The notes under the pieces were generated by a model. The model did no database searches, had not been told where the DNA came from, and saw nothing but the letters and a program-made list of their open reading frames with translations. 64,000 nt of DNA from NCBI RefSeq assembly GCF_040958095.1, contig NC_091181.1, forward strand, positions 27,066,783 to 27,130,782. Direction: 5' to 3'. Numbering within the stretch: position 1 is the first letter of the stretch; every line of letters starts with the position of its first letter. Positions 40,740-52,400 of the stretch are shown in pieces. This stretch comes from Procambarus clarkii (taxonomy: Eukaryota; Arthropoda; Malacostraca; Decapoda; Cambaridae). A program made the position numbers and the translations under genes.

Positions 40740-42150
40740 TGTGTTTGTTGTTGACCAAACCACACACTAGAAATTGAAGAGACAATGATGTTTCGCTCCA
40801 TCCTGGACCATTATCAAGTCAATTGTGAAGAGACGAGAAAGACACAGACATTAGTAAGGCATGAAAGAGGTGAGGAGTAGGAAATCTTGGAGGAAGGTAA
40901 AAGCAAGGCGAAAGATAGGGGTAATGGGTATGAAGGGGGTAATAAAAGGAGTAAATAGATATGAAAGAAAAAGTAAAAGAAAAAGAAAGAGAAAAAGGAT
41001 GGGTAGGCCACGTTTAGGTCACGTTTGTTAGAAGTTTAGAAAAGTTTAGAACATTTGTGTATGTACTGTGAAAGGGAAGTGTCAACAGAAACAAAGCCAG
41101 GACTCTGGTTCATGTTGAGTAGGTTGTGTATCAGAGCCGATTCAACAAGATGGTGTCTGAACAGTAGAGGCAGGAAAGATTATTTTAGAAGAAGCCCAAT
41201 CAATAGGTTGATTAGAATCCCTAACATGACAGAAGAGAGCATTGTTTGTGTCTTCAGACATAACACTTCTTTTGTGTTCCTTAAGTCTGTCATTAAGTGT
41301 ATGGCTAGGTTACCCAAGTATTGGAGAGGACGAGACGAACAGGAAATAGAGAAGACACCCGCGGCATTAGAAGCAGGAGGAGAAGTGTGAACAAGATTAC
41401 TACGAAGAGTGTTAGTTTGTCGAAAGGTGAGCTTTATGTCAAGAGGACGAAGGGTATTAGTAAGAGTTTTGAGTTCAGATATAAAGGGAAGGCAGAGCAC
41501 AGAGCTAGTAGTGTTGGAAGCAGGTTTAGGATGAAAGAAATTATGTTTAGCTTGAGAATAGGCACAGTTGATAAAATGTAAGGGGTAAACAAAGGCGAGA
41601 GAAAGATTTGTAAATACTGTAAAGTAAATTTCAAAATTAAGAAACTGAGGGGTCACTGATGTGTAGAGCGCGGAGGAAGCGAGACGAGGACACTTTTATT
41701 TAAAAGGAGGAGGATGGTAGGAAAAGAAGTGAATATATATATCACTATGCATGGGTTTGTGACAGAGAGAAAGAGAACCCGGTCAAAGAGCTGTGAACAT
41801 ACATGAACGTCAAGAAAAGGAAGGACGGCATTTGATTCCCATTCAATTTGGAAATGGCTGGAAGGAGCCAAATTGTTAAGAGAGGAGAGGAAAGGCTGGA
41901 AAAGAGTAAGGTCATGGGGCCAAAGGCAAAAATATCATCAACATAGCGAAGTCACAGAGGGACGATTATCAACAGTGGGAAAAAGAACGGTTTCGAAGTA
42001 TTCCATATAGAGATTGGCAAGAACAGGAAAGAGAGGGGAACCCATACCGACACCGAAAGTTTGATAGAAGTACTTACCATTGAAAGAGAAGGAATTAAGA
42101 GTCAACACAGAGTATGACGAGTTCAAGGAGGACGTCAGTGGGAAGCGGTA
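40740..42150 (-). pseudogene. Penelope-like element remnant: RT and endonuclease in broken frames
   Basis: On the minus strand, FSFNGKYFYQTFGVGMGSPL then ANLYMEYFE (42126-41938) is the conserved Penelope reverse transcriptase block. A one-base shift precedes RYVDDIF, the catalytic YVDD, at about 41932-41952. WESNAVLPFLDVHV follows at about 41850-41810. Then a linker and a decayed GIY-YIG domain (GVFSISCSSRPLQYLGNLAI, expected GVY.I.C...YLG) lie at about 41350-41170. The far end carries tggaccattatcaagtcaat. At least three frame breaks make it non-functional. A second, more truncated Penelope copy is at 2090-2557. Confidence 0.8.
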
Positions 42151-42169
42151 GATGAAGTTGTGTTTGTTC

Positions 42170-42400
42170 TCGACTCAATAAAAAATTTCAGGTTTGAATC
42201 CCGGATGGACAGAAATAGTTTGGTGCATTTCCTATTACCTAATGCACCTGTCCACCTAGCAGTAAATAGGTACCCAGGAGTTAGTCAGCTTGTTGTGGGG
42301 TTGCATCCTGGGAGGGTCACTAATTCAATCTTGGGGAGGACCTTGATATAAGCCTAACATGTACTGTATGTATAAACTAGTTGCTTGTCCCCTGACACAA
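42170..42400 (+). repeat. tRNA-derived SINE (plus orientation)
   Basis: B-box-like caggtttgaatcccggatgg, then cctagcagtaaataggtacc, ggttgcatcctgggagggtc and gaggaccttgatataagcct. Same family as 6384-6590. Immediately followed by an inverted copy at 42480-42705. Confidence 0.75.
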
Positions 42401-42479
42401 TAAGTGGGAGCATACCAGAGATTTATAGAATGTATTGTGTTAGGGGGCCAGGTAGCCAGTATATATATATATACAGTAC

Positions 42480-42705
42480 ATGTTAGGCTTATATCGAGGT
42501 GCAAAGGGTTGAATTACTGACCCCGCCAAGGATGCAACCCCACAACAAGCTGACTAACTCCTGAGTACATATTTACTGATAGGTGGATAGGAGCATTGGA
42601 TGAAAGTTAATGTGCTCAACCATTCCTGTGCCACCTGGGATTTGAACCTGGAAATCTTGATTGAAAGTCGTTAACAAACCTAACTGCACTACTGGGACTC
42701 TCTAT
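42480..42705 (-). repeat. tRNA-derived SINE (minus orientation)
   Basis: Inverted relative to 42170-42400: minus strand carries ccaggttcaaatcccaggtg near the head and ggttgcatccttggcggggt in the body. The pair is separated by about 80 bp containing a short TA run. Confidence 0.75.
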
Positions 42706-42935
42706 TTTTTTTTTTTTTTAGTTGAATACCCAAAATGCTCAACATATTAGTGGCTTGATGTATTGTACTTCTCTTACCTTCAAATTCTCCAATGTTCAAG
42801 TATCATATATATATGTACCCCTTGCATCTACAATGTACGATTAAAGTGAAATCCCAAATATGAAGACAAACGAGCAGAATTAGGTTCAGGCCTTGTTGAG
42901 CTCGACCTGGTCACCTCCAGCCCTCACACACTCAC

Positions 42936-43110
42936 CAGCCGAGTGACTCACAAGAAGCACTCGCAAGGTACGGGTGGGTAGAGGCAGCGAGGCACTCTAA
43001 GGGCAACTATGGGTCTGTGACTGAGTGCTGGACCCTCGTCATCAGTGTTGTTGTGGTGAGGCGTCAGGGACCACTCCCTCAACCTCCACCTCACACCTTA
43101 ACCCACAATT
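42936..43110 (-). promoter_or_regulatory. Candidate SYS1 non-coding first exon and promoter region
   Basis: SYS1 coding exon 1 has a spliced 5' UTR, so a first exon is expected at higher coordinates. This ~170-bp block is conspicuously GC-rich in AT-rich surroundings and on the minus strand ends in a consensus donor, CGGCTG|GTGAGT, at 42936. I see no other support. Another block with a CRE-like tgacgtca (about 40551-40558) is an alternative but lies inside a probable transposon tail. Confidence 0.25.
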
Positions 43111-43444
43111 TATTGTCAGTATCTTATTTGTAATTTAACGATTGTTTAATTCATTAATAGTAATTAATGAAACAAATAATCTGCAAATAATTGCAGATTA
43201 TTTGTTTTATATAGTTGATCTCTTTTTTACTCGATTCATATGGCCAGAAATTTCATTTTTCCTGAATTTACCTAAATTTACCCGAGGACCTCAACGAGGA
43301 CAGGAAGCCGGCAGATTTTCGAAGGTATTTCTACTTGACCTAATGATTTTGTCAAGCTAGAGTTTGAAATTCAACAGCGATTTAACATTTACAGTTTCGG
43401 CGGGTAGGTTGTTCCACGGGCTTATTACCGTGCGGGTGAAATGT

Positions 43445-44095
43445 TTATTTTATTTATTTATGTATAGAAGAGTTCTTACATTCTTGTAAAGCCACTAGCA
43501 CGCATAGCGTTTCGGGCAGGTCCTTAATCCAAAATTTTCCCCGGAATACGACCCGCGACCCCATCATAGCCCCTGACACAAGACTCACTCCCTTCCCTAC
43601 CACACAGGGAACTTCCACAAGGTCGACCACTAAATCGATCTCAACTCAGACTTCAGCTCCACCAAGGACCCAGGCTGCACAAACAACATCTTCCACTCCA
43701 GCCCCCAAAGCTTTCACCATCTCAGCAAATGCGCTCATTGAAGTGCTATCCTCGACCACCATCACCATCACCGACGTGACTGAACCAGTTTCAACCACCA
43801 CACTGCTACTCCAGAGCCAACCTCAGCCTCAGGTTGTGAGACCAAAGTAAAATCCACCAATTACAGACTACGCTACGGACGCCTCAGACGAGGAACTCGC
43901 AGTAGCAGCTCCATCGCCGCCGCACTCCACTTTATTTTATTTATTTATTTATTTATATACAAGAAGGTACATTGGGTTTATGAGAGTACATAGCATGGTG
44001 CGTTTACATTTTTGTAAAGTCACTAGTACGCATAGCGTTTCGGGCAGATCCTTAATCTAACAGATTGATTGATTGATTGATTGATTGATTTATTT
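43445..44095 (-). repeat. Two SINE 3' modules and a Thr/Pro-rich remnant between them
   Basis: Minus-strand copies of the module with gcccgaaacgctatgcgtgc lie at about 43445-43565 and 43925-44065, each ending in a ttta repeat. Between them, about 43570-43850, a plus-strand frame reads a Thr/Ser/Pro-rich protein (PAPKAFTISANALIEVLSST and onward) without recognisable motif, perhaps a retroelement ORF1 remnant. (TTGA)n follows at 44064-44090. Confidence 0.5.
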
Positions 44096-44619
44096 AAGTG
44101 TGGCACTTCGTACAAGATTTCCTCATGGAGCCCACCACACCAAACTTCAATGACAGCACAGCTATGTCAACTCGAAGCAAAGTTCATACTAAGAAAAACC
44201 GCAAGATCTAGAGACATTCACAAATTCACAAGCTCTAAAATTGGTACAGCCAGCATTCTGAGACAGCCCCCCATCCACACACACTTCTAAACAAAACAAA
44301 ACAAATAATAATAGGTAAGGTACGGTAAGGTATGGACGTCTGGCTGCCGCTCGCACTTTTCCGCCCCCCTGGTGCTTTGGATGGTCCATCAATTCCACGA
44401 CAAATACTTAAGAATCATCGGCCAGCTGGGTTCAGCCCTCGCTCTTTTTCTCTAAAGAAAAAGAGGTTCCTCCTCTCCAGACTGTTCTTCCGTCTGTACC
44501 CACTTTCTGCTCCCTCTTTACCTGTACAATACATTGATTGTACTATGTACAATAGTATGATTGTACATAAAATACTAAGAAATTAAATTTCACCAAATTA
44601 AGGACAACATTAAGAAAAC

Positions 44620-45800
44620 ATGGAGCACTATTTTAAAAATATTATGATAAAAAACAGATTTTTAATAAAAAAAACAATACTGTACTCCTATCCAATGACG
44701 ATGGTGTGCTTTCAGTCTCTGACACTATTAAAATCAATAGCTTCTTCTCATCCATTGGCAAATTATATTCCATCCTCCATAACAAACGTTAAGAACTTAC
44801 AGGAAACTATCCAGAGCCTCTGTACCTAACTCCCGCTAATTCCTCTGATGTTAATGAGATAATCCTTTCTCTTAAAACAAAGTCAAGTGCCCTTGCTGAG
44901 ATACTAACTCTAATTTAGAAAAAAACATCGAGATTTCTAGCTTCAGTCATTGTATTGCTCTACAACAAACCGCTTGAACTCTAAACCTTTCCGGATATTC
45001 TAAAAAAAAAGCGAGAGTAACCCCAGTTCATAAATGTGGTGATCTCACTGATGTCAACAATTTCAGACCTATATCAATTCTGCCAACCTTGTCAAAAATA
45101 TTTGAAAAGCTAATCTACAAGCAGCTTTACTCTTATCTAACTAAACACAATATACTTAGCTCTTGCCAATATGGCTTCAGATCCCAAAAAAGCACTATCA
45201 ATGTACTGATTAGTATGATTAACTTGATACATGCAGCTCTCGATAAAAATGAAATTCCTGTTGGGTTATTTGTTGACTTACGTAAGGCTTTTAACACTGT
45301 CAACCACCAAAACCTTCTTCTTAAATTACAACATTATGGAGTCAGAGGTCACTCCCTCCAATACCTTCAATCGTATATAAGTGACAGGCTCCAGTATGTT
45401 TCTGTGAATGATTCTATTTCTCCCATCCTACCCATCAACATTAGTGTTCCACAGAGCAGCATACTTAGCCCTCTCCTCTTTCTCATCTACATTAATGACC
45501 TTCCAAATGCCCCTCAACACCTCAACCCAATTTTATTTGCTGATGACACAATCTTCATTTTCTCCAGTCCTAACTCTTACTCTGAATGATACAGTGAATA
45601 CTTAACTAAATGAAGTCCATCTTTGGGTATCTGCTAACAAACTCACCCTTAACATTGACAAAACCTTCTATATTTTGTTTAGTAATAAATTCTCAGATCA
45701 ACTTAATCTAAGAACAAGCAATATCCAAATTAATAACAAAGTAGATGGTAAATTCCTTTGTGTTCACATCAATAACAAGCTGAATTTCCAGGGCCACATT
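44620..45800 (+). mobile_element. Decayed LINE (CR1/jockey-type) reverse transcriptase region
   Basis: Plus-strand RT homology runs through several frames: a decayed N-terminal part (TNVKNLQETIQSLC), the best preserved part at 45089-45589, then LRTSNIQINNKVDGKFLCVH and INNKLNFQGHI at about 45710-45800. Broken by stops and shifts throughout. Clade not resolvable by eye. Confidence 0.7.
45089..45589 (+). pseudogene. Reverse transcriptase fragment
   Basis: 166 codons. KIFEKLIYKQLYSYLTKHNI and CQYGFRSQKSTINVLISMIN are the fingers; GLFVDLRKAFNTVNHQNLLL carries the first catalytic Asp; VPQSSILSPLLFLIYINDLP is motif B with Gly replaced by Ser; FADDT replaces the usual YADDT. The Met at the start is simply internal. 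It is a fossil: upstream and downstream parts are out of frame. Confidence 0.85.
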
Positions 45801-46154
45801 CAAAATATGGACACTGCTTGTATGCAGGCAGTGGAATTTCTGGTGGGGGGGAAGAAAAAATCACATGTGCAGCAGGCGTTGCGCACGCAGCAAATGGGGG
45901 ATACAAACGGGGACCGAGACGGTCCCCCACTCGTCACGCTCGTTCAAGCCACACGCTCCTCATCAAAAGGCGCTACACTAGGCTCATTTAAGCTTCATGA
46001 ATATTCCTGTGGCTTAGTTTACTTATTATATTTGTTTAACTTACATATTTAAGTTTTTTGGTATATACGGTAGGCAGTTCCATGGGTTAATAACCTGTGG
46101 GTGAAAAAGAGCTGATCGATTGAAGATTAAGCCACCCAAGAGATGGCATGAGCT

Positions 46155-46330
46155 GCAGTTCCCGTGGCACAGTGGTAAAACACTTGCCTATTGCTTCATG
46201 AGCAATTTGGCCTGGGTTCGTATCCTGCCCTGAGTGGATTGACTAGGCCCCAATCCTTAGCTGTACACCCAGTAGTGAATGGGTACCTGTTGTTAAACAC
46301 TGTGGTGGGTTTTAGTATTTGACAAGGTTC
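46155..46330 (+). repeat. tRNA-like SINE
   Basis: cccgtggcacagtggtaaaa (A box TGGCACAGTGG) and cctgggttcgtatcctgccc (B box) are spaced as in a tRNA. The body shares ttagctgtacacccagtagt with the SINE at 13020. Sits at the 5' edge of a CR1-like remnant. Confidence 0.7.
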
Positions 46331-46429
46331 TGAATGTCAGTTTCTGTGGAGTGTTAACAACTGAGCCTGAGCAACTCACATTGGTGACCCATTGAAGAGA
46401 TGAACTTAGATGTGAGGCGACAGCAGAGA

Positions 46430-48350
46430 AGATAATGAAACAGCTAACAAAACTGGATGAAACTAAAGCAGTAGGACCAGACAAAGTATCACCGTGGATA
46501 CTAATAGAGGCAGTGCAAGCCCTCAGCATGCCTCAAGCAAGGATCTTTAATGGGTCACTCATGAAGGAAGAGTGCCCAGTTGATGGAAGGTGGCAAAATG
46601 GTACCAATTTTCAAAAAAGGAGATAATGAAGAAGCATTTAACTAAAGACTAGTATCACTGACAAATATCCCCTTCAAAGAACTTGAAGGAATGATCAGGT
46701 TAAGACTGGTTACACACTTAATTAAGAGATAATTAGGTACTTAAAACACTCAACATGGGTTCAGGAAGGAAAATCATGCCTAACAAACCTTCTGGAATTC
46801 TATGATTAAGTAACAAGAATAAGGCAGGTCAGGGAAGGATAAGCAGACTGTATATTTCTGGACTGCCAAAAAGCCTTTGATGTAGTACCACACAAAAGAC
46901 TGTTATTTAAACTTGAGAGGCAGGCAGGAGTAAGTGGAAAAACCCTAGCATGAGTAAGAAATTACCTAACAAGCAGGAGCCAGAGATTAACAGTAAGGGG
47001 CAAGAAGTCGGACTGTGGAACAGTAGCAAGTGGAGTACCTCAAGGATCGGTGCTGAGACCAGTTCTATTTCTAATATACATAAACAACATGTATACAGGA
47101 GTTGAGTCCTATATGTCAATGTTTGTGAATGACATGAAATTAATGAGACGAGTTGTGACATGAGAATTGTAGGATCCTCCAAAAGGACTTGAACAAGTTG
47201 CAGAGATGATCGGAGAAATGGCTACTGGAGTTTAATACGAGCAAGTGTAAAATTATTGAAATGATACCAAAGGGACAGTACACAATGAAGGGAATCTACC
47301 TACCTGTGATGATTTGAGAAAGAGACCTGAGAATGGACATAACACCAAATTTAACTCCTGAGGAACATATAAATAGGATAACATCAGCAGTGTACTCTAT
47401 GCTAGCAAAAGTTAGAATATCATTCAGAAACCTAAGTAAGGAGGCATTTAGAGCACTTTACATTGCCTATGTACTGGAATTATACCTAGATGGGAATCTG
47501 GGAGTTCTACTTCTCCCCAAGCCCGGTCTGGGGCTAGGCTTGACTTGTGAGATCTTGGTCCAACAGGTTGTTGCTTGGAGTGGCCTGCAGGACCACATAA
47601 CCACCACAGCCCGGTTGGTCTGGCACTTCGTGAAGAAAACTACCTAGTTTTCTCTTGAAGGTGTTCACATTTATTCCGGCAATGTTTTTTATACACACTG
47701 GAAGTATTGTTGAACAACCGTGAACCTCTGGTGTTCATGCTGTTTTCTCCGATTGTGCCTGTGGCCCCCCTGCTATTCACTGATCCTATTCTGCATTTTC
47801 TTCCATATAGTTCACCCCAATATGTTGTTATTTTACTGTATAGATTTGGGACCTGACCCCAGAGTATGCCACCCCATCATGGAGCCCCCACCTGAAGAAA
47901 CACATAAGGAAACTGGAAAAGGTTCAAAAGTTTGCAACGAGGCTCATCCTAGAATTGAGAGGGATGAGGTATAAAAAAAAAGGGGGGGGGGGCAGGGAGA
48001 TATCGTACATATATAAAATACTTGGGGGGATTGACAGTGGAAATAGGCAAAATATTCATACTGAATACCAACAAAACAATGGGCATGGGTAAAAGTTGAA
48101 AACTCAATTGAGTCGTGTATCAGAAAGTTTTCATTTAGTGTAAGAGTAATAGGAAAATGGAATGAACTAAAGAAGCAGGTTATTGAAGCGAAGCAAACTC
48201 TATTCATAATTTTAAAAGTAGATATGATAAGGAAATAGGACAGGAGTCATTGCTTTAAACAACCGGTGGCTAGAAAAGCGGGATTCAAGAACCAGTGCTT
48301 GATTCTGCAGGCACAAATATGTGAGTACAGAAACTTAGGTATACTGTAAT
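46430..48350 (+). mobile_element. CR1-like LINE remnant (plus strand), interrupted
   Basis: Frames in order: KAVGPDKVSPWILIEAVQAL at about 46465; DCQKAFDVVPHKR-like at about 46863; GVPQGSVL.PVLFLIYINNM at about 47030; a palm motif YMSMFVNDMKLM in which the catalytic Asp pair is decayed, about 47110; RMDITPNLTPEEHINRITSA at 47330; then, after an insertion, a decayed ..PPPEETHKETGKGSKVCNEA at 47880. The 3' tail (ggaaaatggaatgaactaaa, gtagatatgataaggaaata) runs to about 48350. Dead copy. Confidence 0.75.
47505..47860 (-). mobile_element. Another LINE 3' end, nested in the CR1-like remnant
   Basis: Interrupts the frame of the surrounding LINE. On the minus strand it reads TYWGELYGRKCRIGSVNSRG, then GSRLFNN, the tail of a different CR1-type ORF2, then a 3' UTR ending ccccaagcccggtctgggg-type sequence. 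The host LINE resumes at about 47865. Confidence 0.65.
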
Positions 48351-49359
48351 TACACACACACATACACAAAAGAGGTGGGAACATGTTTTTGAAATTGTAT
48401 ATCCTAACATAGATGAAGCGAGATAAAAAATACTGGAGCTAAATGATATAGTACAGTTTAATATATAATTTTTATTTAGAACTAAGAGTGGATGCACTAA
48501 ATGACAGAGTGCAAGTGTTTACAAACATTCCTCGACTTTTCCAGATATGGATAAGGAATACTTTCGTAGATTTCATAGTTCCATATGCATTATTTATAAT
48601 GTCAAAGTACAATCACTATACAGATATTTTTCAAGAATACAATACCAACTCATGATTGATTAGAAGCAATATATATATACTAACACTCCAGATATTTTCA
48701 TTATTCACAGCTCATTCACTCTTTGAATATAAGTTTTCATGGTTTACACATTTGAGTTACAAAACACATCACAAAAGTCTTTTACTGAATACAAGCAAAA
48801 TACATTTTAAGGAAAACTATATATTAAATATATTATTTTATGTTTACAAAACATACCAAACAATTGACAAGGCACATTTGGTCAAGAAGTGATGAGGACA
48901 GACTTAACCTACAAAAAATTCAGTTTATACTGTAGTATAGAAAATTACATTTCCTTTTATTCGTTAGTGCCAAGTTTCATATAGCTATACGGTACAGTAC
49001 AGTATTTATCAAAATGATGAGTGTTGCCAAAGATTAAAATAAAACATTTTGTACATGTTTTTTTTTATATATAATGTACCATTTTTATAGATTTACAAAT
49101 CAAGTTTAAGTGATACAATATGTCATATTTACATGAATAAAATCTGTATGACAGATGTATGAATCAACTGAAACACAGTAATATATATTTACAATATGGT
49201 AATCAAATTTATTTTTAGCTAATACTAATATTCTTCTGGTTGATCAAGATTATATACACAGCAGGTATTAATATAATTCCAGCTGATATCATTCTTCTAA
49301 GCTGCTTGAAAATTAAAGAACAGTAATAGATATTTATGAAACATCCTATTCTACCTGCT
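48351..49359. other. Region downstream of the LTN1 stop, probable 3' UTR
   Basis: AT-rich, no exon or repeat recognised. Being immediately 3' of LTN1 on the minus strand it probably holds the 3' UTR. A minus-strand AATAAA (plus tttatt near 48472) is one possible polyadenylation signal. Confidence 0.4.
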
Positions 49360-49419
49360 CTAAAACAGACTACGGCAGAGTGGACAGGTCGAGTTGTTGC
49401 TGCTGTTGAACCATTTATA
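49360..49419 (-). CDS. LTN1: LTN1 terminal exon (end of the RING and stop)
   Basis: 60 nt after TCTCTACACAG|: YKWFNSSNNSTCPLCRSLF then TAG (complement of 49360-49362). It supplies the last two zinc ligands (CPLC). Too short to be noticed as an independent reading frame; identified because it completes the RING in phase 0. Confidence 0.94.
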   Translation of the reverse strand, partial: YKWFNSSNNSTCPLCRSLF

Positions 49420-52400
49420 CTGTGTAGAGAGAAAACAGTATTAACATATTTAGCATTAAAAAAAATGGCTTCATAAAAAAGTAAATTAAGAAAGATTGAT
49501 ATCACTTCAATAATAATACTATTCTTTTTTATAAGGTGGTGAGCTATTAAATGAAAACAATAAAAAACTCAATCATAAAATTCTATTTTAATAATTTACT
49601 TTGAAATTACTTTTACTTTTACCTAGTAAAAACCCAGCTTTGAATCTAATAAAATCCTCCTTCCTGGGTGAGCCCTGGTGACTCCTTGAGGCTATGTTGC
49701 CGAGTTAACTTCCCAATGCAATGGTTAACCACATCAGTCATAGGCATCCTGATGGCCTACCTGAGACCAGAGCTAGAACCTGGCTCTGGTCTCTAATTCC
49801 TAATACCTCATCCCCTACTCCCTGTCACAGTGAGCAAGGAATTGTTACAATCACCCTCATGAGGAAAGCATATAAAAAGTAGAAAAACAAACATACAGCT
49901 GCATGATTCATGAAATGAAGCACAGAAACAGCCAACAGACACTGCAAAATAATCACTCAAAACGAAATGATTCACCGAAAGCTGGGTATGAAACGCCCCC
50001 TAGTGTTTAGGAGGCCTGAAGGCTTAGTGGACACTTGGGATTTGTAGTCTTAAGGTTCTGGGTTCAATTCCCGGTGGAGGCGGAAGCAAATGGGCAGTTT
50101 CTTTCAACCCGATGCCTCTGTTCACCTAGCAGTAAATAGGTACCTGGGGAGTTAAGACAGCTATTACAGGCTGCTTCCTGGGGATGTGTAACAAAAAGGA
50201 GGCCTGGTCGAGGACTGAGCTGCGGGGATGCTAAGCCCCGAAATCATCTCAAGATGTCCTCAAGAGGATAGTGTGCAAGTGCATAGCTGCCAGCATCCTG
50301 GCCAATCAGGTATCCTATGCTCAGTCTGTTGCTGATGAGCCATAAACTGGTGCATTTAGTAAAGGGAAGGGGAGTGAGTCAGGGAGCCACGGAGTTCACC
50401 CAAAAAGGGGAGATTCATTACAGTCGATGCTTATTTTCTGGGGGGAGTCCATTGGTTGCTCCCTGAAGCTAACTAACAACAAAAAGGGAAAATGGGATCT
50501 ACCAAGAAGGAAGAGAGGTGGCAGCTTTAAAGCTGAAAAAGAAACACCAGTCTTGGAATCTGGTCCAGGGCAACAGAAGCCTGAATAGGACCAGGTACAC
50601 TGATCAGATACATAGCCACCAAGACCCCTGTTAGATGTCCCAAAACCCAAGCCCAAATATCAGATAAGAAAAAATTAGTGAACACAGTGGTGATGATGTC
50701 CCACTAGAAATCCTAACCAGTCCCAGAACCTTGAACCATGCAGAAGGTAAGACAAGGAATGAACCTGTAAAACCTGAAAGATTGAAAATTTCGATTCTTC
50801 GCGGCGGGGATCGTATTCCAGGGACCTGCCCGAAACGCTAAGCGTACTAGTGGCTGTACAAGAATGTAACAACTCTTGTATATATCTCAAAAAAAAAAAA
50901 AAAAAAAAAGGTAGGTCTGTACAGTAGGTCTGCCAAGTTCAAATTCCACCAGAAACCTTGGGAAAGAATCCAAGAAGCCCATGGATCGTGGGAACAGGAA
51001 CTGGCAAAATGGGTCAGTCAGCATCCCACAGCCCTGCCAAAGGAGTGAACTGCAAAAGGACCTGTGCAAATACCAAGGAGGCCCCAACTCTACTGGACTG
51101 CCTCCAAGTTGAGAAGCCAAAATTCTCTGCTTGGAAGGCAGAGAAGAGAACACCTCAGTGAACTGCAAAAGTACTTGACTGAGGTGTTAGGAAAGAGGTG
51201 GTGTAAAAAGAGGGAGGCAGACAAAAGCATTAAGGATCCGGCTGAATCTAAAGACTGGCCAGCACAGCCAAATGACACATGAGATAAGCCAAGTAAAAAG
51301 CCTGCACCACCTCCTTGGCAGCACCCCCAAAGCCAGAACTGCAGGCAGCAAGGTGGTCATACTGGGGGACAGAAGAAAGAACATGCAAGCCACCATGGTG
51401 ATGATCTGAGAACAGCTCAATGAGCACTCAGATGTACAACATGGTAGCCAAGTGGAAACAAGCCCTGTGATCATAAGTGGTAAGGGCTCCAGTGAACACA
51501 GGCAGCTGCACACGGCGCTGCCACTTGCTCACGTCCTTAGAGAGCACCAGAGCAAACAAGCAGTTCTCAAGTGCCTAAGAACCTCTGAAAGAACGAACTT
51601 GCTTCCTGCCACTCAAGTGCCGAGTTCAGCAGAAGCCCTGCCAAGCTTCCAGGAAAAAGAGGGAAGTGTCAGCAAGCCAGGATGAATCAGGGACCTTTTG
51701 TCTTTCAGCCAAAAAATTGAAGCTAACCCAAACTCGAAAGATGACAGGTGTATTAGGGAAACAAGGTCCTAATCATTCACGAGGAACCAAAAAATGTTCA
51801 CAAGTGCCAATGAAAGTGAAAGGAGGAATGACGAAAACCTCCAGAAAAATTATTCCAAAGAACCGAATGGCACTCAGAAGTGCAGCCGAGTATCAAGCTA
51901 ATAAAAAAAAGGGGGACAGGAGAGATCCTCCTCATTGGAGCAAATGACCTTCATCGGATAGAACTAAAAACCATGTGCGGTTAGAGGGCACTCGGGGACT
52001 CCCCCCCCTTCCTCATGCTTCTCCCAGCCCTGGGGTCCAGCAATGATGGCCTTGGAGTAGCATAGTATTCCATGCCTGATGCCTGTTGGATTGAGAGGCA
52101 CTATCCAACAGAGCAGGATTGGAGCCCAGGCAATTGTTGCAAAGGCTGTGCATCCCCTGTGGAAAAGGATGTCTCATGTGCTTGTCTTTCAGGTGCATGA
52201 AGATGCCCCTGGAGTTAGCTGAGCTACATGCACAGCTAAACCTTGACCTGACTCTGAAATCCTCAGACGTTTTGTAGTCTGAACCAGGAGAAAAGACCAG
52301 ACCCTGAGTGCAAGCCACCAGCAGGGAAAGGAAGATAGCAAACTTAGACCAGGTGGAATTCACCCTCTTCCAAAATTAGATACTTAAGCACCATGGGGCC

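Noticed and set aside
46160-46230. Possible tRNA gene
   Set aside because: tRNA-like promoter boxes are present, but the sequence continues into a SINE body, and no clean acceptor stem closes.
49215-49505. 96-codon minus-strand frame around the LTN1 terminal exon
   Set aside because: It is in a different frame from the YKWF...CPLC exon; the exon frame is supported by splice phase and RING ligands.
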